Source of the DNA: Opitutales bacterium
Lineage (GTDB): Bacteria > Verrucomicrobiota > Verrucomicrobiia > Opitutales > UBA2987
DNA: 25,602 bases
Direction of reading: 5' to 3'
NCBI GenBank assembly: GCA_021772555.1
Contig: JAJFLT010000239.1
Location: forward strand, 1-25,602
This document shows positions 1 to 8,391 of this stretch, piece by piece. Below the pieces are notes generated by a model. It was not told the DNA's origin. It searched no databases and saw only the letters and a program-made list of their open reading frames with translations. Position 1 is the first letter of the stretch. Each line of letters starts with the position of its first letter. The position numbers were made by a program, and so were the translations under genes.

Positions 1-65
1 GTCAGGTTTCGGGTTTCAGGGGAAGAGGGCGGAACTTCATTATTTCCTGAAACCTGAACACTGAC
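1..65. repeat. Imperfect inverted repeat at window edge
   Basis: Bases 1-20 and 46-65 are inverted copies of each other, matching at 17 of 20 positions, separated by a 25-base purine-rich centre. The arms are built from short units of the type TCAGGTTT/TCAGTGT, which continue rightward to about base 73 (ACACCTGAAC). A transcript could fold into a long hairpin. It lies 80-150 bases upstream of pnuC. It may be an intergenic REP-like repeat that extends beyond the left edge. No second copy was noticed elsewhere in the window. Confidence 0.6.
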
Positions 66-152
66 ACCTGAACCCCCCCTTCCAATGGGGTTTTGTCTTG
101 CCTCGATCTGACCACCTGCACTGGATGGATTTCTTTTTCCACTACCACGGCG

Positions 153-716
153 ATGGAATTTAATTGGATTGAAGTATGCGGGGTCATTTTTGGAGTGGGG
201 GGCGTGTGGCTGACCATTCGGCAGAATATCTGGTGTTGGCCGGTTGGCTTGGTCAATATCATCTTAAACCTCTACATCTTTTTTCAAGTCCGATTGTATG
301 CGGATATGGGCTTGCAGGCCTTTTATGTGATTCTTTCCTGTTATGGTTGGTACCAATGGCGGCATGGCGGTCCCGACAAGAAGAGTGAATTACCGGTGTC
401 CCGGCTGCATCTGCGGCATGGGCTCGCCCTTGTTTTCACCGGGACGGCAGCCATCCCCATAGTCGGTTGGTTATTGGAGAGTCGAACCGACGCCGATATT
501 CCTTACTGGGACTCCGCCACCACGGTGATCAGTCTGATGGCCCAGTGGTTGATGGCCAGGAAGGTGCTCGAATGTTGGCTCGTATGGATCGCCGTGGATA
601 CTCTCTATGTAGCTATTTATATCTACAAGGGTCTTTATCCAACGTCCGGACTCTACGCTTTATTTCTGGTTTTGGCCACGCTCGGTTTTATCGAATGGAA
701 GAAGTCGTTGCAGTAA
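153..716 (+). CDS. pnuC: Nicotinamide riboside transporter PnuC
   Basis: This 187-residue polytopic membrane protein matches the PnuC family, facilitators that take up nicotinamide riboside for NAD salvage. The W-x-W-P...N signature (W27, W29, N35, N39) is followed by a Trp/Tyr-rich helix (Y57, W66, W69), and the second repeat carries WLVWIAVD (142-149) and a closing GFIEW. Hydrophobic segments fit the family's seven helices. I chose ATG 153. An in-frame TTG at 93 would add 20 residues unlike the family N-terminus. No convincing ribosome binding site precedes 153. PnuC relatives can carry thiamine or riboflavin, but the overlapping ribosylnicotinamide kinase gene points to nicotinamide riboside. 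Confidence 0.93.
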   Translation: MEFNWIEVCGVIFGVGGVWLTIRQNIWCWPVGLVNIILNLYIFFQVRLYADMGLQAFYVILSCYGWYQWRHGGPDKKSELPVSRLHLRHGLALVFTGTAAIPIVGWLLESRTDADIPYWDSATTVISLMAQWLMARKVLECWLVWIAVDTLYVAIYIYKGLYPTSGLYALFLVLATLGFIEWKKSLQ

Positions 717-1228
717 GGAGGGTGGCCATTGTGGGCGCCGAATGCACGGGCAAAACGACTCTGGTGCGTGCCTTGGCCGGGCATTACCAAACGGTATGGG
801 TGACGGAGTGCGCGCGGGAATTCGCCGTTAAAAAGAAATCCCTGCCGGAAATTGCCGACGTGGTGGAAATCGCCCGCGGCCAAATGGAAATGGAAACGTC
901 CTTCGCAGCGAAGGCCAATCGGGTGCTGTTTTGCGATACCAACCTGATGATGACGGTTCTTTACAGCGAATATTATTTCGGAGAATGCCCAGCGGCGGTT
1001 CGCCGGGCAGCGGAGGAGGAAAATTACGACCTGATTCTATTTACCCAGGATGATATTCCCTGGGTTCCGGAACCCATGCAGAGGTCTCGACCGGAGGCCC
1101 GGAAAACCGTGCAGGAGCTTATCCGCTTGGAACTCAATCGACGCCACATCGAATGCATCCCCGTCTCGGGATCACTCGAAGAACGCCTCGTTTCCAGCAT
1201 TCAAGCGGTCGAAAACCTCTTATCTTAA
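695..1228 (+). CDS. NadR-type ribosylnicotinamide kinase
   Basis: A 177-residue P-loop kinase matching the C-terminal kinase domain of NadR, which phosphorylates nicotinamide riboside to NMN in the cytoplasm. Visible are Walker A GAECTGKT (14-21), the CAREF segment (39-43), FCDTN (79-83), YSEYYFG (90-96) and DDIPWV (119-124), all typical of this domain. The NMN-adenylyltransferase and DNA-binding domains of enterobacterial NadR are absent, so adenylylation must be done by another enzyme. It overlaps pnuC by 22 nt, implying coupled uptake and trapping. ATG 695 is preferred. AGGAGG at 716-721 precedes GTG 731, but that start would cut off the first beta strand before the P-loop. Confidence 0.88.
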   Translation: MEEVVAVRRVAIVGAECTGKTTLVRALAGHYQTVWVTECAREFAVKKKSLPEIADVVEIARGQMEMETSFAAKANRVLFCDTNLMMTVLYSEYYFGECPAAVRRAAEEENYDLILFTQDDIPWVPEPMQRSRPEARKTVQELIRLELNRRHIECIPVSGSLEERLVSSIQAVENLLS

Positions 1229-1250
1229 CCGAACTTGAGTTTAGTCGCTT

Positions 1251-4200
1251 TTATAGGTCAGTTGTCTGATCCTGCAGGTCGAAACGAAAGATCGATTTCG
1301 GCATATCGGGCGATGGCGGGTGTGGGACCACTTTGCAAAACCGAGGCACTGATTCCTTCCAGTTTTCCAGGATTTGGCTGGCTCTCTGGCTACCGGTCAA
1401 ATCCCGGTAGAACGCTAAAAGTTTATACAAAGAGTCGACTTCCTCTTCTACTTCAAGGGATTCGGTACCCACCATATCGGGGTTGTAGCGCCATTTGAAG
1501 GTTTCATCCGAATCGAAGACAAAGGCCAATCCTCCGCTCATGCCGGCGCCGAAATTACGGCCCGTCGGCCCCAGGATCACGACGGTGCCGCCGGTCATGT
1601 ATTCGCAGCCGTGGTCGCCGGCTCCTTCGACCACCGCGGTGGCCCCGGAATTACGAACCGCGAATCTTTGGCCGGCCCGGCCGGCGGCAAAAAACAATCC
1701 TCCCGTGGCACCGTAGAGGCAGGTATTTCCGACAATAAAATTTTCGTGCCACTCGTATTTGGCTTTTTCGTTGGGGCAGGCAATGATCTCCCCGCCATGC
1801 ATGCCCTTGCCCACGTAATCGTTGGCTTCCCCGATCAGTTTCAAGCGGATGCCGGGAATCAGAAAAGCCCCAAAACTCTGTCCCGCGCTGCCTTTGAACG
1901 TGAGGTCCAGAGTGCCCTGCGCCAACCCTGCGTCGCCTTTTAAATAGGCTACTTCCCCCGACAGGCGGGTGCCGATGTTGCGATGGACGTTCCTCACTTT
2001 GTAATTGCCGGAAAACCGTTTTCTTTTGCCCAGCAAAGCCTCCCGCGCATCCTGCAAAATGAGGTGATCGAGCGAACCCGCATGTCCCGGGCTGTCATTG
2101 CTGCCGCGGGTGTTGTAGCGGGCATTTTCGCCGCCCGGATCGGGATCGTAGAGCAAGTCCGATAGATCGACGCATTCGCTTTTGGGATTTTCGGGATCGG
2201 CAATTTGCTCCAGAAACTCCGTCCGCCCAACAATTTCATCAATGGACCGGTGTCCCAGTTCGGCCATGATCTGTCGCACCTCTTCGGCCACGGCGTTGAA
2301 GTAGTTGACCACGTTTTCCGGTTTACCCCGGAACTTGGCCCGCAAATCTTCCCGCTGGGTGGCCACCCCGACGGGGCAACTGTTGAGGTGGCAAACGCGA
2401 AACATGGCACAACCGGCCGCCAGCAGAGCCGCCGTGCCAAAATTAAACTCTTCCGCACCCAGCAAGGCCCCGATGATGACGTCGCGCCCGGTTTTGAAAC
2501 CACCATCGGTGCGCAGGGTGACGCGGTCGCGCAGGCCGCTCATGAGGAGCAACTGATGGACCTCGGCCACGCCGATTTCCCAGGCTGACCCGGCGTTTTT
2601 GATTGAGGAAACGGGGCTTGCCCCGGTGCCGCCATCGTGGCCGGATATGAGGATGATGTCGGCATAGGCCTTGGCCACCCCTACCGCCACGGTGCCGATC
2701 CCGGAACTGGCCACCAGTTTGACGCAGACTTTCACCCGTGGGTTGACCTCCTTGAGATCGAAAATAAGCTGAGCGAGGTCTTCGATGGAATAAATATCGT
2801 GATGGGGCGGCGGTGAGATGAGGGTGACGCCGGGCACGCTGTGGCGCAGCCGGGCAATTAATTTGGAGACCTTATGGCCGGGAAGCTGCCCGCCCTCACC
2901 CGGTTTGGCGCCTTGGGCGATTTTAATTTCAATTTCCCTCGCATTGGCCAGGTATTCGGCGGTCACACCAAACCGTCCGCTGGCCACCTGTTTGATCGCG
3001 CTGTTGGCGTTTTCCCCATTTTCCAGAGGATGGAACCGGCGCGGGTCCTCCCCGCCTTCGCCCGAATTGGATTTGCCCCCGATGCGGTTCATGGCGATGG
3101 CCAGGCATTCGTGTGCCTCCGGAGAGAGCGCTCCCAGAGACATTCCGGCGGTCGTAAACCGGCGCCGTATTTCCTCGATGGGTTCAACCTCATCCAAGGG
3201 AACAGGTTTCGCAGCCTGGCACAGCCGCAAGAGGTTTTTCAGGCCGACCGGGGGGTGTTTCTCGGCCGCCTGGTTAAATTTTTCGATTTCACCCGAGCGA
3301 ATAAAACGATTCATGCCTGAGACCACTTTCGGGTTCCAGCCATGAAATTCTCCACCGCCTCGTTTGTTGACTTTGTAATAGCCGTGGGAACCGATGGTGA
3401 CCGGTTCGTCGGAGGCAAAGGCGGTACCATGCCGCCGGAGAACTTCTTCTGCCACCTGCCGGTAGGAAATCCCGCCAACGGGGGATGAAGTCCCGGAAAA
3501 ACATTCTTTGACCATCTTGCGGGAAAGACCGAGTGCCTCGAATACCTGCGCCCCATGGTAGCTGAAAAGTGTGCTAATGCCCATTTTGGACATGATTTTG
3601 AGAATCCCGCGATCAATCGCCTGGCGATAATTATTAAGGGCTTTTTCCGTGGTCACAGGAATCGCATCCGATGGCTCGCGGCAGAGAGCGCGCACCAGGT
3701 CCAAGGCCAGGTAGGGATGGACCGCATTGGCGCCATAACCTAGCAGGCAGGCAATCTGGTGAACATCCCTGGCCTCTCCGGTTTCCGCCACGATGTCGGC
3801 GTTGAGGCGCAGGCCCGCCCTGGAGAGCGATTGATTGACCGCGCCCACGGCCAGCAGCATGGGAATAGGCGCCCAGTCGACGTTTGCCCCTCTATCGGAA
3901 AGTATTATGATGCGGGCTTCTTCATCGCGCACCAACCTGCGCGCCTCTTCGCAGAGGGCCCGAACGGCTGCCCTCATGGCGTCCGCTCCTTGGTCGACAT
4001 CGAACAAGGCTTTTAGCGTGAAGACCTGTTTTTGAAAAAACGATCCATCCTTAATTTTCTCGAATTCGTGATCGAAAAGAAGGGGCGACTCCAGCTCGAT
4101 AAAATCACGACTGTGGGTGATTCCCTCGAACAGCCCGTACCTGCCACCCAGGTACATGGTCAGCGACATGATAATGGATTCCCGAATGGGATCGATGGCG

Positions 4201-5783
4201 GGGTTGGTCACCTGGGCAAAAAGCTGCTTGAAATAACTGTAGAGCAGCCGAGGGCGGTGCGAAAGGATGGCCAGGGGCGTATCGTCGCCCATCGAACCGA
4301 GGGGTTCATAACCCGTAGTCAACATCGGTTGCAGGACGACTTCGCGCTCTTCCAGGTCGTAGCCAAAGACCGCTTGCAAGGCCGGTAAATCATCGGGTTC
4401 AATGGAGGCTTTTTCCCAATCTTTGGCGGACCCGGCAAACTTTTGCAGGTTGTGGATGGATTCCCGGCACCACCAGCCATAGTTGGCCAGGCTGCCCAGG
4501 TATTCCTTGCGATCCTCGTCCTCCATTATGCGTCCCGCCCGCAGGTCCACCGCCACCATTCGACCCGGTCCGAGCCGACCACTGGTGACAACCGGGGAGC
4601 CCCAATCGGGCACAACACCGGCCTCGGAGGCCATGACCATAGTACCGTCTGCATAAACTTTGTAACGCAAGGGCCGCAGGCCGCTGCGGTCGAGGGCCGC
4701 GCCAACATACCGGCCATCGGAAAAAACCATCGCCGCAGGGCCATCCCAGGGTTCCATGATGGCAGAATGGAAACGGTAAAAATCACGAATATTATCCTGC
4801 AGCCCGGTATCCTTTTCCCACGAGTGGGGCAGCATCATGGAGGCGCTCTGGATGCAGGAACGCCCTGCCAGGGTGATGAGTTGCAGGACATTGTCGAAAC
4901 TGGCCGAATCGCTCATTTCCGGCTGCACGATCGGCTTTAAATCCTTGAAACGTTCTCCCCAGATACCTTGAGAGGAGGAGGATTCCCGCGCACGCATGAG
5001 GTTGCGGTTGCCGCGTATGGTATTGATTTCACCATTGTGGGCGACCATCCGGTAAGGTTGAGCCTTCCTCCAATCCGCCATCGTGTTGGTGGCGAATCGC
5101 TGATGGAAGATGGCAAATGCGCTCGTATAGAGGGGTGAGCGCAAATCGAGAAAGAAACGCCGCAATTGGGCTGCATTAAGGAGGCCCTTATAGGTGAGTG
5201 TGCGGCTGGAAAAACTGACAATGTAAAAATCATTTACCTTCTCTCCAGTGGCCCGGGTTTCCGCCGATTTCATGGCCAAATAGCATTTGCGTTCAAATTC
5301 CTCACTGGAAATTTCTTCCCTCCGGGCGGCCAGCGCTTGCAGGATAACGGGCCGTGTCTCCTCCGCCCTTCTTCCCAGACAAGAGGGATCGACGGGTACT
5401 TCCCTCCAGGCCAAAAATGAAAGTCCCTCCGCTTCAATGGTCTCCTCGACGATGCGCTTTCCCGATTCTCTGGCGTCCTCATTTGCGCGGGCCAGAAACA
5501 CCATGCAGACAGCCAAATCCGAGTTTTTAAAAAGAGGCTTTCCCAATGATTGCAGGTATTCGCCGAAGAGAGGGAAGGGTATCTGTGTAAGGAGACCGGC
5601 CCCGTCTCCGGTCACCGCATCGGCATCGATAGCACCCCGATGGGCCAGGTTTTTCAGGCCGGTAACCGCTCTATCGATGGTGTCATAGGATCGTTTTCCA
5701 TCGACATTGGCCACGAATCCAACGCCGCAAGCGTCATGATCGTCTTCCGGGCGGTAAAGCGGTGATGGCAAGGGGGTATACAT
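1251..5783 (-). CDS. gltB: Glutamate synthase large subunit (GOGAT)
   Basis: A full-length 1510-residue glutamate synthase alpha subunit, which converts glutamine plus 2-oxoglutarate to two glutamates in ammonium assimilation. The N-terminal amidotransferase nucleophile is Cys19 in DACGVGF, so an 18-residue propeptide should be removed. The central domain is followed by the FMN-binding synthase domain with GHDGGTGASP. The 3Fe-4S cysteines are Cys1125, Cys1131 and Cys1136. The C-terminal GXGXG helix domain includes GATGG. No gltD (small subunit) lies beside it, so NADPH-dependent partnering with a distant gltD or ferredoxin dependence are both open. The stop lies 22 bases from the stop of the convergent ribosylnicotinamide kinase gene. 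The start is ATG with no clear ribosome binding site. Confidence 0.97.
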   Translation of the reverse strand: MYTPLPSPLYRPEDDHDACGVGFVANVDGKRSYDTIDRAVTGLKNLAHRGAIDADAVTGDGAGLLTQIPFPLFGEYLQSLGKPLFKNSDLAVCMVFLARANEDARESGKRIVEETIEAEGLSFLAWREVPVDPSCLGRRAEETRPVILQALAARREEISSEEFERKCYLAMKSAETRATGEKVNDFYIVSFSSRTLTYKGLLNAAQLRRFFLDLRSPLYTSAFAIFHQRFATNTMADWRKAQPYRMVAHNGEINTIRGNRNLMRARESSSSQGIWGERFKDLKPIVQPEMSDSASFDNVLQLITLAGRSCIQSASMMLPHSWEKDTGLQDNIRDFYRFHSAIMEPWDGPAAMVFSDGRYVGAALDRSGLRPLRYKVYADGTMVMASEAGVVPDWGSPVVTSGRLGPGRMVAVDLRAGRIMEDEDRKEYLGSLANYGWWCRESIHNLQKFAGSAKDWEKASIEPDDLPALQAVFGYDLEEREVVLQPMLTTGYEPLGSMGDDTPLAILSHRPRLLYSYFKQLFAQVTNPAIDPIRESIIMSLTMYLGGRYGLFEGITHSRDFIELESPLLFDHEFEKIKDGSFFQKQVFTLKALFDVDQGADAMRAAVRALCEEARRLVRDEEARIIILSDRGANVDWAPIPMLLAVGAVNQSLSRAGLRLNADIVAETGEARDVHQIACLLGYGANAVHPYLALDLVRALCREPSDAIPVTTEKALNNYRQAIDRGILKIMSKMGISTLFSYHGAQVFEALGLSRKMVKECFSGTSSPVGGISYRQVAEEVLRRHGTAFASDEPVTIGSHGYYKVNKRGGGEFHGWNPKVVSGMNRFIRSGEIEKFNQAAEKHPPVGLKNLLRLCQAAKPVPLDEVEPIEEIRRRFTTAGMSLGALSPEAHECLAIAMNRIGGKSNSGEGGEDPRRFHPLENGENANSAIKQVASGRFGVTAEYLANAREIEIKIAQGAKPGEGGQLPGHKVSKLIARLRHSVPGVTLISPPPHHDIYSIEDLAQLIFDLKEVNPRVKVCVKLVASSGIGTVAVGVAKAYADIILISGHDGGTGASPVSSIKNAGSAWEIGVAEVHQLLLMSGLRDRVTLRTDGGFKTGRDVIIGALLGAEEFNFGTAALLAAGCAMFRVCHLNSCPVGVATQREDLRAKFRGKPENVVNYFNAVAEEVRQIMAELGHRSIDEIVGRTEFLEQIADPENPKSECVDLSDLLYDPDPGGENARYNTRGSNDSPGHAGSLDHLILQDAREALLGKRKRFSGNYKVRNVHRNIGTRLSGEVAYLKGDAGLAQGTLDLTFKGSAGQSFGAFLIPGIRLKLIGEANDYVGKGMHGGEIIACPNEKAKYEWHENFIVGNTCLYGATGGLFFAAGRAGQRFAVRNSGATAVVEGAGDHGCEYMTGGTVVILGPTGRNFGAGMSGGLAFVFDSDETFKWRYNPDMVGTESLEVEEEVDSLYKLLAFYRDLTGSQRASQILENWKESVPRFCKVVPHPPSPDMPKSIFRFDLQDQTTDL

Positions 5784-5843
5784 TTAAGTACCAGATTCTT
5801 ATAGCATTCAAGTAAATGAAGGAGCCGGGCGCCGGAATTTGTC

Positions 5844-5867
5844 GAAACGTGCATTATGCATCGTTTC
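5844..5867. promoter_or_regulatory. Dyad-symmetric element in gltB leader
   Basis: The sequence contains a perfect 11-base palindrome TGCATTATGCA (5850-5860) flanked by GAAACG (5844-5849) and, after one extra T, CGTTTC (5862-5867). The composite dyad sits 61-84 bases upstream of the gltB start codon, inside the 247-base gap between gltB and the glutaredoxin gene. It could be a regulator binding site or an RNA hairpin in the leader. It does not match the NtrC consensus well. Regulatory function is inferred from symmetry and position only. Confidence 0.4.
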
Positions 5868-5953
5868 ATCCCACTCTCTCCACAATTTATTATTACAATT
5901 CATATTATTAAAGAAGTACGTTGTTTTCCACACTTCCCCATAAAGGGTTTTAC

Positions 5954-5997
5954 AAAAAGGGTCCTACAGGCAGGCGGATTCGCCAAATGGCTCCGCC
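5954..5997 (-). terminator. Possible terminator after glutaredoxin gene
   Basis: Reading the minus strand, GGCGGA and TCCGCC arms (5992-5997 and 5973-5978) enclose a nested GCC/GGC pair with an ATTT loop and a three-base bulge. A run of five T (5954-5958) follows 14 bases after the stem. The element begins about 33 bases past the glutaredoxin stop. The distance between stem and T-run is longer than in a textbook intrinsic terminator, so the call is weak. Confidence 0.3.
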
Positions 5998-6030
5998 CAA
6001 ACGGGTCTGGCTATCGGGAGGATAGGGGTA

Positions 6031-6366
6031 TTAGAAAAACCGTATGGTATCCGATCTCATCTTTTCATGCTCTTCGTCGGTACAGGGAGCATCGAGCGGC
6101 ACATCGGTTTTATTTTCGCTCGGGGTTACCAATTGATTACTGAGCAAATAACTTTCCACCTCTTCTCCGCTTACATCGGCCAGCATAATACCGTCGATTT
6201 CCACGCAGGGTGAAAGGGTTTGACCGGATTTATTGACCATTTCGGCATAGATTTCCGGATCATTGATGATATCCCGATCCTCATATTCCAGTCCGTATTT
6301 GGCCAAGATGGCACGTACGCCGTTGCTCCATCCGCATTGTGGTTTGAGGTAGGCTTGGATTTTCAT
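6031..6366 (-). CDS. Glutaredoxin-like protein with CGWS active site
   Basis: A 111-residue thioredoxin-fold protein of the glutaredoxin family, likely a cytoplasmic thiol oxidoreductase or redox carrier. The N-terminal beta strand MKIQAYLKP leads into C11-G-W-S14, a CxxS (monothiol-type) site. DRDI and EMVNKSGQ are typical of the middle of the fold. The cis-proline loop reads LSPC, placing Cys54 directly after Pro53. IDG and the LADVSGEEVESYL helix follow. The C-terminal tail (about 81-111) is longer than in simple glutaredoxins and carries Cys95. The gene is flanked by gltB and a dehydrogenase gene with no obvious functional link. ATG 6366 is the start of the conserved fold. Confidence 0.85.
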   Translation of the reverse strand: MKIQAYLKPQCGWSNGVRAILAKYGLEYEDRDIINDPEIYAEMVNKSGQTLSPCVEIDGIMLADVSGEEVESYLLSNQLVTPSENKTDVPLDAPCTDEEHEKMRSDTIRFF

Positions 6367-6414
6367 ACTTTAAAGGTTCTATAGGTTAAATTAAATGTCA
6401 ACTACGAGCCCCAA

Positions 6415-6442
6415 TCTATAAGTGGAGCCGGTCCATTGACAA
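6415..6442 (-). promoter_or_regulatory. Candidate sigma-70-like promoter for glutaredoxin gene
   Basis: On the minus strand a -35-like TTGTCA (6437-6442) and a -10-like TATAGA (6415-6420) are separated by 16 bases. They lie in the 84-base gap between the dehydrogenase stop and the glutaredoxin start, giving an expected leader of roughly 40 bases. A perfect TTGACA (6396-6401) also occurs but lacks a suitably spaced -10. Based on consensus resemblance only. Confidence 0.35.
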
Positions 6443-6450
6443 TAACTTTT

Positions 6451-7476
6451 TTAGTGCGCAAAGGATACGACCCCTTTGAGAAGACCTGCCTCCGGCTGTA
6501 GCCAGGCCGGAAATTGTTCCATTAATTCGCTCTCCCGGCAGCGATGGGTGATCCAGGAATTGACCGTCAACTGACCGCTTTCGAGATTATTGATAATAAG
6601 GGGAAAGTCGTCCGAGGGTGCGTTACGGGATGCCATGATGGTCAGTTCCTTGCGGTGTAATTCGGGGTCGTCGATGCCTATTGAACCATTCCAGACACCC
6701 ACGTAAACGAGGCGCCCTCCCGGTTGGACGAAGTGTAGCGATGCCTCCATGGAAGGACCGTAACCGGTGGCATCGAAAACGACAGAGGGCATCGACCCGT
6801 CGAGCATTTCCCTCAATTCCCCGACGGGTTCTCCCTTGCCGGCTAAAAACGTTCCCTGGACCTGCATTTCCCGGCGGCAGAACCCCAGCCGCTCGGCATT
6901 GAGATCCATTGCATAAACCTGTGCCCCGGCCAGCCGGGCAAAGGCCATTACAGTCAGTCCGATCGGTCCCGCCCCGACAACGAGGATATTTTCGCCCTCG
7001 GCTAGTCCGGCCCGCTGCACCGCGTGGCAGCCGATGCCGAGTGTTTCCACCAAAGCCAGATGTTCGTAGGGCAGTACGCTCGAAGGGTGTAGCTTGTGCG
7101 CGGGGACGTTTATGAGTTCACGCATTCCTCCATCGGTGTGGATACCGAGGACTTTGAGTTCGATGCACGCATTAGTGCGGCCCGCCCGGCACATAGGACA
7201 GTGGCCGCAGTTCAGGTAGGGTTCCACCGAACAGCGGTCGCCCTCCCGCACATTGCTTACGCCGATTCCCGTGGCAACCACTTCGACGCCGAGTTCATGC
7301 CCTGGAACAACGGGATAGGTGAAAAAAGGCATGGTTCCTCTATAAGCGTGAATATCGGTGCCACAGATGCCCACGCGGTGTATTTTCACCTGTGCTTCGC
7401 CCTCTCCCGGAGCTGGTGGCTCAGGAGTGTCGCTGAGAGAAAATCGACCCGGTTCTTCCAGTGTAATGGTCTTCAT
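6451..7476 (-). CDS. Zinc-dependent MDR alcohol/polyol dehydrogenase
   Basis: A 341-residue medium-chain dehydrogenase/reductase with both zinc sites. Catalytic zinc ligands appear as C38 (GICGTD) and H60-E61 (PGHE). The structural zinc lobe has C90, C93, C96 and C104. The Rossmann NAD(P)-binding motif is GAGPIG (168-173), followed by an acidic residue in AMDLN, which favours NAD. The pattern resembles the sorbitol, threonine and galactonate-type dehydrogenase branch, so the substrate is probably a sugar alcohol, sugar acid or other secondary alcohol; it cannot be fixed from sequence. It sits 37 bases downstream of lgt in the same direction, with no pathway partners nearby. Confidence 0.9.
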   Translation of the reverse strand: MKTITLEEPGRFSLSDTPEPPAPGEGEAQVKIHRVGICGTDIHAYRGTMPFFTYPVVPGHELGVEVVATGIGVSNVREGDRCSVEPYLNCGHCPMCRAGRTNACIELKVLGIHTDGGMRELINVPAHKLHPSSVLPYEHLALVETLGIGCHAVQRAGLAEGENILVVGAGPIGLTVMAFARLAGAQVYAMDLNAERLGFCRREMQVQGTFLAGKGEPVGELREMLDGSMPSVVFDATGYGPSMEASLHFVQPGGRLVYVGVWNGSIGIDDPELHRKELTIMASRNAPSDDFPLIINNLESGQLTVNSWITHRCRESELMEQFPAWLQPEAGLLKGVVSFAH

Positions 7477-7513
7477 TTTTATAAAAATCTTTGGCTTGAA
7501 CGAGAATCGCCTT

Positions 7514-8344
7514 TCAACCGGATTTTCCTTTGCGCCGGGCCCAGAAAATCATGGCGATTCCTCCGGCGGCAAGAAAAAGAGAGTAAAAGACTCCGCGGCT
7601 GAGACCGAAGATAAGAGAGGCGTCCGGCTCGCGAAAGGCTTCCCCCAGGATGCGAACCAGGGCGTAAGCCAGAAAAAACTCACCGCAAAGCTGCCCTTCG
7701 GGACGCTTTTCCGGTTTACCGGTCCAAAAGCGAATCTGAGTGTACAGGCAAAGAAGAAGACCCTCAAGCAGGGCTGCATATAATTGGGAAGGGTGTCTTG
7801 GGCTCAAGGGATGCGGACTGGCGGGGAAAAGCACCGCCCAGGGCACATCGGTTACTTTGCCCCAAAGCTCTCCGTTGATGAAGTTGGCGATACGCCCGAA
7901 AAAGATTCCCGGCAGCGGCAAGGTGCAGAAAATATCGGCGGTTTTGAGAAAGGGTGTCTTGCTTTTGCGCGTAAACCAGATCCCGGCCAGGAGACTGCCT
8001 ACAAATCCCCCGTGACTGGCCATGCCGCCCTCCCACACGCGGATGAGAATGAGGGGATTGCGCACGAAGTTTCCCCAGTCATAGAGGAGCATATAGCCCA
8101 GCCTGCCACCCAGCACCACCCCCAGGACAATGGCCCAGAAAGCCGTCGCCTGTTGATCGGCGTTCCAGGGGGAGCGTCCTTTTTTGTAATAAAATGCGAG
8201 CAGCCAGTATGCGGCTGAAAACCCAAGCACGTAAGCGAGGCCATACCAGCGCAAACCGAAATTTTCGCTGAACCGGATGATGAACGGGCTCAGGTCATGC
8301 AGCCAGTAATCCGGCGATGGGTTGTTGGGCGTCTGGGTAAACAT
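7514..8344 (-). CDS. lgt: Prolipoprotein diacylglyceryl transferase
   Basis: A 276-residue inner-membrane enzyme that transfers diacylglycerol from phosphatidylglycerol to the lipobox cysteine of prolipoproteins, the first step of lipoprotein maturation. Seven hydrophobic segments are apparent. Family motifs are LRWYG (31-35), H111-GGFVG, GRIANFINGELWG (150-162) and RHPSQLYA (183-190), containing the essential His and Arg positions known for Lgt. Near the C-terminus, RILGEAFREPD matches the conserved REPD segment. Length is normal. The sequence AAAAGGGG abuts the ATG, too close to be an ideal ribosome binding site. It lies 47 bases downstream of the CBS-domain gene. Confidence 0.97.
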   Translation of the reverse strand: MFTQTPNNPSPDYWLHDLSPFIIRFSENFGLRWYGLAYVLGFSAAYWLLAFYYKKGRSPWNADQQATAFWAIVLGVVLGGRLGYMLLYDWGNFVRNPLILIRVWEGGMASHGGFVGSLLAGIWFTRKSKTPFLKTADIFCTLPLPGIFFGRIANFINGELWGKVTDVPWAVLFPASPHPLSPRHPSQLYAALLEGLLLCLYTQIRFWTGKPEKRPEGQLCGEFFLAYALVRILGEAFREPDASLIFGLSRGVFYSLFLAAGGIAMIFWARRKGKSG

Positions 8345-8391
8345 CCCCTTTTACCTACCTAATTGACAGCGGAATTTGCCGGAATTCCCAC

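Noticed and set aside
467..694. Upstream extension of the ribosylnicotinamide kinase frame
   Set aside because: It lies inside pnuC in another frame and does not resemble NadR sequence; ATG 695 gives the compact kinase domain.
1595..2506. Several long ORFs overlapping gltB on both strands
   Set aside because: They are shadow frames of the GC-rich gltB gene, which is unbroken and has all family motifs.
7479..7492. AT palindrome at the dehydrogenase start codon
   Set aside because: The short all-AT palindrome overlaps the start codon and is easily expected by chance.
8371..8388. GGAATT/AATTCC hairpin after the CNNM gene as a terminator
   Set aside because: Only a 6-bp AT-rich stem with no T-run on the minus strand.
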